Of a stretch of DNA of 64,000 nt, positions 24,989-33,444 are shown in pieces. This stretch comes from Oscillospiraceae bacterium (lineage in GTDB: Bacteria; Bacillota; Clostridia; Oscillospirales; Acutalibacteraceae). A program made the position numbers and the translations under genes. Position 1 is the stretch's first letter, and the number at the start of each line of letters is the position of its first letter. The notes beneath the pieces were generated by a model that worked only from the letters and a program-made list of their open reading frames with translations, searched no databases and was not told the DNA's origin. Location of the stretch: contig JAQXMC010000033.1 in the NCBI GenBank assembly GCA_029012445.1, positions 1 through 64,000 on the forward strand, written 5' to 3'.

Positions 24989-25663
24989 TTAGAAAAACTT
25001 GAACGGGAACGAAGCTATCGTGTTAAGGAATCTGAACATCCCCGTGCTGAGATAAGACAGCGGAATATCTAAAAAGCCGAGCAGGATTATTGCCATAAAA
25101 ACATATGCGATATATCTTTCATATTTCATTATCTGATAATAGTACTTGTCGGGTATTGCGAGAGTTATCAGCCTTGAGCCGTCAAGCGGAGGTATCGGTA
25201 TCAGGTTGAACACGGCCAGAGTGACATTAAGCTGAGCGGCGGTAAAAAGAAAAGTATAGATAACCTTCATTATATCGGTCGCCGGTGAAAAGGCCGCAAC
25301 GCCGTTCATCAGGAGCATAAAGAACAGTGCCATCAAAACATTTGAAAGCGGGCCGGCAAAAGCAACAACAGCCATTCCGAGCTTCTTGTTTTTGTTCTTG
25401 AGGTTATACATATTGACAGGTACGGGCTTTGCCCAGCCGACGCCCGCAAAAATCATCATCAGAGCGCCCAACGGATCAATATGAGCTATCGGAGACAGAG
25501 TGAGTCTGCCCGAAAGTCTCGCGGTTTCGTCACCGAGCTTCTGCGCAGCAAGAGCATGAGCATACTCATGCACCGGCAAAACGCAAAAAATGACAAACAC
25601 CCTGACGCAAAGGTTCACGACGGTTTCCGCCGAAAAGCCGTTTCTTATCATATCAAGTAACAT
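24989..25663 (-). CDS. Site-2-protease-family (M50) membrane metalloprotease
   Basis: A 224-residue polytopic membrane protein. HEYAHALAAQKLGD carries the zinc HExxH motif and NLIPIPPLDGSRL the third metal ligand. Such short M50B members without PDZ domains cleave within membranes; substrates are unknown. It lies in the conserved order prmC-M50-scpA-scpB. Confidence 0.88.
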   Translation of the reverse strand: MLLDMIRNGFSAETVVNLCVRVFVIFCVLPVHEYAHALAAQKLGDETARLSGRLTLSPIAHIDPLGALMMIFAGVGWAKPVPVNMYNLKNKNKKLGMAVVAFAGPLSNVLMALFFMLLMNGVAAFSPATDIMKVIYTFLFTAAQLNVTLAVFNLIPIPPLDGSRLITLAIPDKYYYQIMKYERYIAYVFMAIILLGFLDIPLSYLSTGMFRFLNTIASFPFKFF

Positions 25664-25674
25664 TTCAAGTCTCC

Positions 25675-26538
25675 TTAAAGTTTTTTGCCGACAGAGCCGA
25701 TAACGATTCTCTGAACATCGGAAAAGTCGTTAAGAACTTCGATCTGCTCACAGTGAGGCATAAACATTGCCGATATATCGTCAGCCTGATTCTCGCCGCA
25801 CTCAACGGCAATATATCCGCCCTCGTTAATATAGGGCAGCCATTTTTCGGCGAGACAGCGGTAAAAATCAAGTCCGTCTTTTCCGCCGTCAAGCGCCATT
25901 CTCGGCTCATGCTTAACTTCTTCCTGCAAACTGTCAAGCTCATCTGAGCATATATAAGGCGGATTTGATAATATCACATCAGGCTTAGGCAGAGAAGAAA
26001 AGCCCTCATATCCCAAGGTAATATCTCCCTTTATGACGCAGGCCAGCTGTGAAAGGCCGAGGGCGTCGCGGTTTTCGTTCAGATATTTCAAAGCTTCATC
26101 GCTCTTTTCTATCATGAACACTCTCGCCGACGGCAGAAGCTTCTTCACGCTAAGGCCCACGCATCCGCTCCCCGAGCAAAGATCATAAACAACAGGGCGA
26201 TAAACGCCCTCAAGCTTTTTCTCTGTGTATTCAACAAGCATCTCGGTTTCAGGTCTCGGAATCAGAACTCCTTCGCCGACCTTAAAGGTGAAGCCCATAA
26301 AATCCCATTCGCCGATGATATATTGAAGCGGAACACCCTTTGACCTTTGTTCAAGCATGGCGTCGAGAATATCGATAAGCCGCTCGTCGTATTTCATGTC
26401 CGGATCAGCTATTATGTCGGCGTACTTCACGCCAAAAACAGTCTCGAAGATTATCTTAGCGTCATAAGCCGCATTTTCCGTTCCGGCTTCGTTCAGTCTT
26501 TCTATTGCGTATCGGTAGACATCGCCTATCTTTCTCAA
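25675..26538 (-). CDS. prmC: Release-factor glutamine methyltransferase PrmC
   Basis: A 287-residue SAM-dependent enzyme that methylates the GGQ Gln of release factors. The NPPY motif (LSNPPYICSDEL) and SAM motif I (YDLCSGSGCVGLSV) are present after an N-terminal helical domain. The start overlaps the yqhQ stop by four bases. Confidence 0.93.
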   Translation of the reverse strand: MRKIGDVYRYAIERLNEAGTENAAYDAKIIFETVFGVKYADIIADPDMKYDERLIDILDAMLEQRSKGVPLQYIIGEWDFMGFTFKVGEGVLIPRPETEMLVEYTEKKLEGVYRPVVYDLCSGSGCVGLSVKKLLPSARVFMIEKSDEALKYLNENRDALGLSQLACVIKGDITLGYEGFSSLPKPDVILSNPPYICSDELDSLQEEVKHEPRMALDGGKDGLDFYRCLAEKWLPYINEGGYIAVECGENQADDISAMFMPHCEQIEVLNDFSDVQRIVIGSVGKKL

Positions 26539-27518
26539 AGCGCATCATCCTCCGGGTTGTCGGTTATGACCGCCTTGAACGCCGAAATGCCGACTTCAAT
26601 CATGCTGTCGTCCGGTTCCTTGGTTGTCAGCCTTTGCATCCACAGACCGGGAGCCGAAAGAATTTTCACCAGAAGATTGTCATGTCTGCCGGCATACTTT
26701 ATAAATTCATAGCCCAAGCCCATGACAAGAGGCAGAAGGCAAATCTTAACGACAAGCCATAGCGCGGTAACATCGCGAAGATGAGGAAAAATAACGGAAA
26801 CCAGCGACGAAAGCAAAACGCTGAGAATTATCATGACAAACATAAAGCTTGTTCCGCAGCGTGGGTGAAAGCGGCTTTGTTTTCTGACATTTTCAACAGT
26901 CAGCTCCTCGCCGTGTTCATAGCAGAATATCGTCTTATGCTCGGCTCCGTGGTACATAAAAGTTCTTTTTATATCATTCATTTGCGAAACAGCCGCCATA
27001 TAAGCGATAAATATAACAAGGCGCATCAGTCCCTCGATAAGCGCCCGGTAATTGGCAATGTTTGCGCCGGAGTGAGCGCTGATCAGATTGACTATCACCG
27101 TCGGGAGCCAGAAGAAAAGGAAAAACGCCAGGGCAACGCCGAGAACGGAAGCAATGCCCGTTATGATGTTCATTGCTTTTTTGCCCCAGTGATCGCTTAT
27201 CCATCTATCGAGCTTCGACATATTTTCTTCTTCCGCGTCCATGTCGGCGAGGCCCGATTTTTCAGCCGACTCCATAAGACACTTATAACCGAAGATCATC
27301 GTTTCGATAAAGTTGACAAAGCCTCTGATAACAGGCACGCCCAAAATTTTCACTTTATCTCTGATATGTTTGACTTCTTTATATTCAAGGTCGATTGAAC
27401 CGTCTGGAACACGAACAGCCATTGCCGCGCCCTTGGGCCCCTGCATCAGTATGCCCTCGATCAGAGCCTGACCGCCGACCGATGTTTTATGTTGAACTTT
27501 TTCATTTTTTTTGCTCAT
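26535..27518 (-). CDS. DUF1385 membrane protein (YqhQ-like)
   Basis: A 327-residue protein beginning with VGGQALIEGILMQGPKGAAM, the conserved DUF1385 opening, then four to five membrane helices and the conserved HGAEHKTIFCYE and RFHPRCGTSF segments with His and Cys. Its role is not established. It is the first gene of the prmC-scpB transcript. Confidence 0.85.
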   Translation of the reverse strand: MSKKNEKVQHKTSVGGQALIEGILMQGPKGAAMAVRVPDGSIDLEYKEVKHIRDKVKILGVPVIRGFVNFIETMIFGYKCLMESAEKSGLADMDAEEENMSKLDRWISDHWGKKAMNIITGIASVLGVALAFFLFFWLPTVIVNLISAHSGANIANYRALIEGLMRLVIFIAYMAAVSQMNDIKRTFMYHGAEHKTIFCYEHGEELTVENVRKQSRFHPRCGTSFMFVMIILSVLLSSLVSVIFPHLRDVTALWLVVKICLLPLVMGLGYEFIKYAGRHDNLLVKILSAPGLWMQRLTTKEPDDSMIEVGISAFKAVITDNPEDDAL

Positions 27519-27581
27519 ATAAGCACCTCTCTTTCCGATTCATCTATATATTGTGATAATAATACCCCATTTAATTTATTT

Positions 27582-27610
27582 ATTTTAGCACAGTATTTAT
27601 AAATAATCAA
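27582..27610 (-). promoter_or_regulatory. Promoter of the yqhQ-prmC-scpAB operon
   Basis: On the minus strand TTGATT (27605-27610), 17 bases, TAAAAT (27582-27587) with TG one base before the -10. It lies about 65 bases before the yqhQ ATG. Confidence 0.6.
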
Positions 27611-27771
27611 GTGAAAACATAATTAAAGTGTATGAAATAAAAGCGAGTATATTTATCAGAATCAAACACAGTCACGCGGACGAGCTTTCCGGTATTTATA
27701 ATCAGAAGCGAAGATGTCATAAAGGGGCCTGCGAACTCACATTTACCGTTCTGCGCAGCGGTTTTCAGAAA

Positions 27772-27797
27772 CAAAAAGCAGGCGCTCAGCGCCCGCC
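27772..27797 (-). terminator. Terminator overlapping the whiA stop codon
   Basis: GGCGGGCGCTGAGCGCCTGC on the minus strand folds into a strong hairpin followed by TTTTT. The whiA TGA lies inside the loop. The rest of 27519-27785 holds the yqhQ promoter and nothing else recognised. Confidence 0.7.
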
Positions 27798-28727
27798 GTT
27801 ATTTTCTGTTTTTTGAGCTTTCAGATTTTTTGCAAGCTTCATCAGCTTCATCAGCTTGTTGTTGACGACCGATCTTGTTACGGGCGGATCAAAACACTCG
27901 CCGAGCTCTCTCAGGCTCATATCCGGGTTTTCCTTTCTGAGATAAGCTGTTTGTCTCAGATCCGCAGGCAAAAGCGCCATATCAGCGTTTTTCTCAATAT
28001 ATTCTATCGCTTCAATCTGGTCGAGCGAAGCTGCGACGGTTCTCGTTATGTTAGCCGTCTCAAAATTTGTTCTTCTGTTGACTCTGTTTCTGACATCTTT
28101 ATAGACCTTGACGCTCATAAGCTCAAGCGACGATGTCATTGCGCCCATAAGCGTGAGAATATCTTCAATATTAGTGCTGTCTTTATAATATACCACCCGC
28201 ACTCCGCGTCTTTGCGTGACCTTCGGGGGCAGTCCCATCTCGCCAAGCAGCGCCTTCATATCCTCGCTGAGCTTCAGATATTGAACCACAAACTCAAGCG
28301 CATACATTTTATTTGGATCGCAGACCGTTCCGCACGAAAGAAACGCACCGCGCACGAACGCCGAAAAGCAGCAGCTGTTTTCATCGTCCGACTCGTTGGT
28401 GAGTATCGCCCTGTTTATTCTCAGCGCATATTCCCTGCCCGTCATGCCGTAGCAGTCAAGGATCTTCTCGCGGTCGCTTTTTTCGGTGACGGATAAAACA
28501 AACTTGCCGGACGGGGTTTCGCTCAGGTCAACCGTCACACCGGTGGCGGCCTTCACCGCTTTTCGGTATGCTTCGGCGACTTCGGCATTGTCAGTCATCA
28601 TCGAAATAGAATGATGGTTAAAGGACCGGCCGAACAGAAGCATACCGTAGGCAAGTGATTTTATGCAGCATGGGCTTTCGGTCTCGACAGACATAAGCTC
28701 CTTTTTTACATTCGCCGAAAATGACAT
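27786..28727 (-). CDS. whiA: DNA-binding protein WhiA
   Basis: A 313-residue protein with a LAGLIDADG-like N-terminal fold (FVRGAFLSCGTVCDPNK) and a C-terminal helix-turn-helix (NPDMSLRELGECFDPPVTRS). WhiA acts in cell division and sporulation control in Gram-positives. It sits next to rapZ as in most Firmicutes. The start follows GGAGGACGG. Confidence 0.93.
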   Translation of the reverse strand: MSFSANVKKELMSVETESPCCIKSLAYGMLLFGRSFNHHSISMMTDNAEVAEAYRKAVKAATGVTVDLSETPSGKFVLSVTEKSDREKILDCYGMTGREYALRINRAILTNESDDENSCCFSAFVRGAFLSCGTVCDPNKMYALEFVVQYLKLSEDMKALLGEMGLPPKVTQRRGVRVVYYKDSTNIEDILTLMGAMTSSLELMSVKVYKDVRNRVNRRTNFETANITRTVAASLDQIEAIEYIEKNADMALLPADLRQTAYLRKENPDMSLRELGECFDPPVTRSVVNNKLMKLMKLAKNLKAQKTENNGGR

Positions 28728-28740
28728 TTTCCGTCCTCCG

Positions 28741-29592
28741 TTATTTGAGCAGGTCCCTGTGGCTAATGCTCATTCTGTATCCTTTTTCTTTGAGATGTTC
28801 ATACATAAGCCGCGCAAAAGTCACCGATCTGTGGTGGCCTCCCGTGCAGCCGAACGCTATTATGAGCTGACTTCTCCCCTCCTTGCGATAGAGAGGCAGG
28901 GTGAAATCCATCAGATCATATAGCTTCTGCGCCAGCTGTTTTGACTCATCGAACTTCATAACATAGTCAAAAACAGGCGCGTCCATTCCCGTCATTCCTT
29001 TAAGCTCCGGAACATAGAACGGATTCGGCAGACATCTGACATCAAAAACAAGGTCAGCGTCATTCGGAACTCCGTGTTTATATCCGAAAGAGACGCAGTG
29101 AATACTCATCGTGTCGCTGTCGGCGACCGAAAACATATCCGAAACCCGAACGCGGCACTGAATAGCCGAAAGTCCGGTGGTGTCAAAGACTATGTCGGCT
29201 CTTTCCCTTGCTTTTGTCATCATCAGCCGCTCAAGCCTGACAGCGTCCTCAACCGTGAAAACGCTTTCGCTCAGAAGCGGGTGCCTGCGCCTTGTTTCCT
29301 TATATCTGTTGACAAGAACATCATCGTCCGCATCGATAAACATAAGCTTATAGGAGAAATCCATTTCCGATATATCGTCGAGTGCGTCAAACAGCAGATC
29401 AAAGCTTTTGCCCGTTCTTGCGTCCGTGACGAGAGCGACTTTTTCATATTCGTTTTTTGAAAACAGACTGACGAAAGTCGTTATCAGCTCCGGCGGCATA
29501 TTATCAACGCAAAAATATCCGATATCCTCAAGAGCATTGACAACGCTCGATTTTCCCGCGCCCGACATTCCGGTTATGATTATCAGCTCCAT
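28741..29592 (-). CDS. rapZ: RapZ/YvcJ nucleotide-binding protein
   Basis: A 283-residue protein with a P-loop (GMSGAGKSS), Walker-B-like DTTGLS and the conserved C-terminal GCTGGHHRSV. E. coli RapZ guides RNase E to a small RNA; the Firmicutes protein binds nucleotides and influences competence and metabolism. It stands between murB and whiA. Confidence 0.92.
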   Translation of the reverse strand: MELIIITGMSGAGKSSVVNALEDIGYFCVDNMPPELITTFVSLFSKNEYEKVALVTDARTGKSFDLLFDALDDISEMDFSYKLMFIDADDDVLVNRYKETRRRHPLLSESVFTVEDAVRLERLMMTKARERADIVFDTTGLSAIQCRVRVSDMFSVADSDTMSIHCVSFGYKHGVPNDADLVFDVRCLPNPFYVPELKGMTGMDAPVFDYVMKFDESKQLAQKLYDLMDFTLPLYRKEGRSQLIIAFGCTGGHHRSVTFARLMYEHLKEKGYRMSISHRDLLK

Positions 29593-29601
29593 GTTATTCT
29601 C

Positions 29602-30507
29602 CTATCTGATTGCTTTTATCTCCGTTTCAAGCCTGACGCCCTTTTCTTTAAATACGGTGTCCTGACAGAGCCTGATAAGTTCTGTCACATCCTTGCATGT
29701 CGCATTACCCTTGTTGATAATGAAGCCTGCGTGTTTCTCGCTGACCTGAGCGTCGCCTATCGACCTGCCTTTGAGTCCGCACTGCTCGATAAGTGCGCCG
29801 GCGAAATAGCCTTCGGGGCGTTTGAATACGCTTCCGGCGCTCGGATATTCAAGCGGTTGCTTAGCTTTGCGTCTTGTCATGTAATCCGTCATAGCGGCTC
29901 TGATCTCGCTTTTGTCGCCTTTCTTCAGGCCGATATAAACAGCGGTTATTATATATGAGTTTTCGCTGAATACGCTGTGTCTGTAAGAAAGCTTCATTTC
30001 TTCACGGGAACACTCTTTGAGGCTTCCGTCCGGGTCAAGATATTCGGCTTTCACAACATAGTCCTTCATCTCAGTGCCGTAAGCGCCGGCGTTCATATAA
30101 AGACCGCCGCCGACCGAGCCGGGAATACCGAAAGAAGCCTCCATTCCCGTCAGCGAATTTTCAAGCGCAAATTTGCAGACCCTTGAAAGCAGCGCACCCG
30201 CCTGACACCTTATCGTCGTTTCGTCCTCAAGCGAAATATCGCTCATTTTATCTCCGATATAAATGAATGCGCCGTCCACGCCTGCGTCGTCAACGAGCAT
30301 ATTGCTGCCGTTTCCGATGATATAAACCTTTTCGCCGAAAGTGCGGGCGTACTTCAGAACGGCGGCGATCTCTTTCTCATCTTCCGGAATTATGAAATAT
30401 TTTGCGTTTCCGCCGATTTTGAAGGTTGTGTGCTTTTTAAGCGGTTCGTCTCTGATTATTTCTGTTCCGCTTTCTCTGACTGAATCGTAAAAGCTGCTCA
30501 ATCTCAT
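29602..30507 (-). CDS. murB: UDP-N-acetylenolpyruvoylglucosamine reductase MurB
   Basis: A 301-residue FAD enzyme of peptidoglycan precursor synthesis. FAD-binding segment GNGSNMLVDD, GIPGSVGGGLYMNAGAYG, and the C-terminal SAGSVFKRPEG with the catalytic Ser region mark it as the Firmicutes-type MurB. The GGAGAG ribosome binding site touches the ATG at 30507, so a TTG two codons later (30501) may be the real start. Confidence 0.93.
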   Translation of the reverse strand: MRLSSFYDSVRESGTEIIRDEPLKKHTTFKIGGNAKYFIIPEDEKEIAAVLKYARTFGEKVYIIGNGSNMLVDDAGVDGAFIYIGDKMSDISLEDETTIRCQAGALLSRVCKFALENSLTGMEASFGIPGSVGGGLYMNAGAYGTEMKDYVVKAEYLDPDGSLKECSREEMKLSYRHSVFSENSYIITAVYIGLKKGDKSEIRAAMTDYMTRRKAKQPLEYPSAGSVFKRPEGYFAGALIEQCGLKGRSIGDAQVSEKHAGFIINKGNATCKDVTELIRLCQDTVFKEKGVRLETEIKAIR

Positions 30508-30516
30508 CTCTCCAGT

Positions 30517-31464
30517 TCATTCGTTAAGAAGGGCCGCTCCGATTATTCCCGCGTCGTTTCCTAGTATTGCGCGGCATATAACCGTCTGCTTGTCTGAATA
30601 ACGGCTGTAACGCTCTTTTCTGACATATTCTCTTATCGGCTCAAGCAGAGTGTCGCCCTCGTTGCATATTCCGCCGCCGAAGCAAAGCATCTCCGGCTGC
30701 AGTGCGTTGACTATGTTGACCGTTCCGACGGCAACATATTTGATATATCTGTCAACAACATCTTTTGCTGTCTTATCTTTCATTCTCATTGCGTCAAAGG
30801 CTGTTCTGCCGTTGACATTTTCGATATTGCCGCCGGCAAGCTGCCACATAACGCTGTCTTTGTCGTTGAGCATAGCTTCTTTCGTCTGCCTTATCAGGGC
30901 CGTTGCCGAAGCGTAAGCCTCCCAGCAGCCGTTTCTTCCGCAGGTGCAGCTTTCGCCGTCAACCTGAAGGACCATATGGCCGCATTCTCCGCCGGCGTCG
31001 TTGCAGCCTGTGACGATCTTTCCGTCGATTATAACGCCGCTGCCGACACCGGTTCCGAGAGTTATTGCGACAAAATTCTTTTTTCCGTTGCCTGCGCCCG
31101 CTATCGCTTCGCCCAGGGCAGCGCAGTTAGCGTCGTTATCGAGAAAAACATCAACATCAAAATATTTCTGAAGCAAAGCTCTTGCCGGCACATGGTGAAA
31201 ATAAATATTGTTGGCAAAAACAATAACCCCGTTTGCTTTGTCGACTGTTCCGGGTGCGCCGATTCCGATGCTTTTAACGCTGTCAATCTTAATACCGGCG
31301 TCGCTCATTGCTTCATCAACGGCCTTTGCCATGTCGGCAAATATCTCCTCCGGCGATCTTTTCGCCTTTGTTTTGACCTTGCCTCTGCCGACAATCCTGT
31401 TTTTCTCATCGACAACGCCGACCGATATATTGGTTCCGCCTAAATCTACGCCAATTTTAAACAT
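30517..31464 (-). CDS. ROK-family glucokinase-like sugar kinase
   Basis: A 315-residue cytoplasmic sugar kinase. N-terminal ATP motif (IGVDLGGTNISVG), the catalytic region FLDNDANCAALGE and the ROK zinc motif CTCGRNGCWE are present. Likely makes glucose 6-phosphate. The ATG at 31464 follows AAGGGG. It lies directly after hprK, which makes sense because HprK senses the glycolytic state that this enzyme feeds; that link is inference. Confidence 0.9.
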   Translation of the reverse strand: MFKIGVDLGGTNISVGVVDEKNRIVGRGKVKTKAKRSPEEIFADMAKAVDEAMSDAGIKIDSVKSIGIGAPGTVDKANGVIVFANNIYFHHVPARALLQKYFDVDVFLDNDANCAALGEAIAGAGNGKKNFVAITLGTGVGSGVIIDGKIVTGCNDAGGECGHMVLQVDGESCTCGRNGCWEAYASATALIRQTKEAMLNDKDSVMWQLAGGNIENVNGRTAFDAMRMKDKTAKDVVDRYIKYVAVGTVNIVNALQPEMLCFGGGICNEGDTLLEPIREYVRKERYSRYSDKQTVICRAILGNDAGIIGAALLNE

Positions 31465-31478
31465 TTTTTCTATCCCCT

Positions 31479-32447
31479 TCAATTAAAATTATGCCAAACC
31501 TGAACTTCACTCTTTGCCTCGGGCAGATCTTCAGTCATTCCGAGATTTTCAAGCAACTCTCTTGCGCCGTTGTAGCCCATTTTTTTCTGTCTGTTATTCA
31601 TCGCCGCGACCTCAATAATAATAGCGATATTTCGGCCGGGTTTAACCGGTACCGTCGATTTCGGTATCTTTATTCCCAGAACCTCGGCGTATTCGGTGTC
31701 AAGTCCCATTCTGTCATAGTTTTTCTCACTGTCCCAGTTTTCGAGCTTGACTATCATGTCGATCTTCTCGCTTATCTTGACCGCGCCCAGTCCGAAGATG
31801 CGCCTGGCGTTGATAACGCCGACACCTCTGACCTCGATAAAATGTCTTATGTTATCAGGAGCGGAGCCGACCAGCGTTCTGGCGGAGGTCTTTCTGATTT
31901 CGACCGCGTCATCAGCAATGAGTCTGTGCCCTCGCTTTATAAGTTCAATCGCCGCTTCGCTTTTTCCGACGCCGCTGTCGCCGAGAATAAGCACACCCTC
32001 GCCGTATACCTCGACAAGAACGCCGTGCCGCGTTATTCTTTCCGCAAGCTCGATATTAAGATAAGCTATTATTGAAGCCATGCATCTTGAGGTCGTGTCC
32101 GTCGTCAAAAGAATCGGAACGCCGTATTTGGGCGCAAGCTCACGGATATCCTCCGGACATTCAAGCCCTCTCGTGACAACAATAGCAACAGGCTTTTTCT
32201 GCATATATCTGTCAATTCTGCATCTTCTGACAGGCTGCGATATCTGATTTAAAAATTCTATTTCGCTTCTTCCGAGAAACTGCATTCTATGAGGATCAAA
32301 AAAATCCTCATATCCGGAAAAAATAAGACCGGGTCTGTTGACATCGGGAGAAGTTATCAGGATCTCGCTTGCGTCCTTCGGAAGATATAACGGCTCAAAG
32401 CCGTGATCGTCTATGATTTTTTTCAGTGTGACCGAATATTTTGACAT
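31479..32447 (-). CDS. hprK: HPr kinase/phosphorylase
   Basis: A 322-residue bifunctional enzyme that phosphorylates HPr on Ser46 and thereby sets carbon catabolite control. Walker A GDSGVGKSE, the catalytic His in RHGVLVEVYG and the signature EVRGVGVINARRIFG are present, with an N-terminal MurF-like domain. The start at 32447 follows CAGGAGG; the 14 codons before it lie in the untranslated leader. Confidence 0.95.
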   Translation of the reverse strand: MSKYSVTLKKIIDDHGFEPLYLPKDASEILITSPDVNRPGLIFSGYEDFFDPHRMQFLGRSEIEFLNQISQPVRRCRIDRYMQKKPVAIVVTRGLECPEDIRELAPKYGVPILLTTDTTSRCMASIIAYLNIELAERITRHGVLVEVYGEGVLILGDSGVGKSEAAIELIKRGHRLIADDAVEIRKTSARTLVGSAPDNIRHFIEVRGVGVINARRIFGLGAVKISEKIDMIVKLENWDSEKNYDRMGLDTEYAEVLGIKIPKSTVPVKPGRNIAIIIEVAAMNNRQKKMGYNGARELLENLGMTEDLPEAKSEVQVWHNFN

Positions 32448-32493
32448 ATCAAACCTCCTGTATTTTAACTCATGCTGCAAAACATACACGAAT

Positions 32494-32522
32494 ATTATAC
32501 TTCAAAGCAAAATGCTTTACAA
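32494..32522 (-). promoter_or_regulatory. Promoter of the hprK operon
   Basis: On the minus strand TTGTAA (32517-32522), 17 bases, TATAAT (32494-32499), about 45 bases before the hprK start. The spacer itself contains the short hairpin AAAGC/GCTTT. Confidence 0.65.
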
Positions 32523-32537
32523 CCGATTTTCAGAAAA

Positions 32538-33359
32538 TTATGTTTTTTTATATATCAAAAAGTCAAAATGTATCTGAGTCATCATTTTTTCACATTCGGC
32601 CGCGCGGCGGCTGCCCTCAACTCCGGTTTTCCAGTAATACGGCGTCATTAAAAACAGATTTTCAATCTGTCTGTTGCCGTCGATTGTTATTTTGCCTTTA
32701 ACGGGGACTCTCTCGATAAAATCGAAACCGGCATATTCAGTGTGTTTCATTTCGTTGACATAAGGCTCGTCATATATCAGAGTTTTCATCTCCCACAGAT
32801 GATATTCGCCCGGAACGGCAATAATAAGTACGCCTCCCGGCCTGAGTATGCGCAGAAACTCTTTTTCGACTATCGGAGCGAAAATATTCGTGACAATGTC
32901 GGCTTTTCCGTCCGGAAGCGGCATATCAAAAACGCTCGCAACAGCGTATTCTATATCCTTGCAGCTCTTTGCCGCGAGTCTGACGGCGGCTCTTGATATA
33001 TCGACACCCGCAATATCGGCTCTGACAGCGTTGTTTCTGAGATGAAAATATATGCTTTCGGTGTAGTATCCTTCACCGCACCCTGCGTCAACTATATTGC
33101 AGCCGTCAGAGGCGTATCTCAGAACAAGCTCGCCGAGCTTATCGGCAAAGGGCCTATAATAACCTGCTCTCAGAAAATCGCGGCGCGCGTTCACCATCTC
33201 CTTTGTGTCTCCCGGAACTTTTGAATGCATTTTATTCGACGGCAGAAGGTGAACATACCCCTCTTTGGCAATGTCAAAGCAGTGACCGTTTTCACAAAAA
33301 AGGCTGTTATTCTCTTTTTTTAGTGATTTTTTACAAATCGGACAAACGAAGGCTGACAA
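32538..33359 (-). CDS. 23S rRNA (guanine) N1-methyltransferase RlmA-like
   Basis: A 273-residue SAM methyltransferase with an N-terminal zinc ribbon (VCPICKKSL, then CENGHCFD), followed by AKEGYVHLLP and the SAM motif VDAGCGEGYY. RlmA-type enzymes methylate 23S rRNA near G745/G748. The TTG at 33359 is chosen as start: GGGTGAG lies four bases before it and it places the zinc ribbon at the very N-terminus as in E. coli RlmA. ATG codons further upstream overlap the -10 element and have no ribosome binding site. Confidence 0.85.
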   Translation of the reverse strand: MSAFVCPICKKSLKKENNSLFCENGHCFDIAKEGYVHLLPSNKMHSKVPGDTKEMVNARRDFLRAGYYRPFADKLGELVLRYASDGCNIVDAGCGEGYYTESIYFHLRNNAVRADIAGVDISRAAVRLAAKSCKDIEYAVASVFDMPLPDGKADIVTNIFAPIVEKEFLRILRPGGVLIIAVPGEYHLWEMKTLIYDEPYVNEMKHTEYAGFDFIERVPVKGKITIDGNRQIENLFLMTPYYWKTGVEGSRRAAECEKMMTQIHFDFLIYKKT

Positions 33360-33378
33360 AAATCTCACCCGCTTAATA

Positions 33379-33428
33379 TTGATTAAATCGTTATCAACCA
33401 TTATAATACATTGTGACCGTTTTTCCAA
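33379..33428. promoter_or_regulatory. Overlapping divergent promoters with a shared palindromic -10
   Basis: Minus strand: TTGGAA (33423-33428), 17 bases, TATAAT (33400-33405) for rlmA. Plus strand: TTGATT (33379-33384), 17 bases, TATAAT (33402-33407) for the ABC exporter. The two -10 hexamers overlap in ATTATAAT (33400-33407), which is its own reverse complement. Confidence 0.65.
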
Positions 33429-33444
33429 GAGGTGGATATTATAA

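Noticed and set aside
26781..27398. 205-residue plus-strand open frame over yqhQ
   Set aside because: Mirror of the real minus-strand gene; polar low-pattern protein, no ribosome binding site.
27519..27785. Possible small RNA or gene between whiA and yqhQ
   Set aside because: Only the yqhQ promoter and whiA terminator are convincing; a 62-residue plus frame has no start signal or pattern.
27813..28496. 227-residue plus-strand open frame over whiA
   Set aside because: Shadow of whiA on the other strand, with Cys/His/Arg-rich composition and no start signal.
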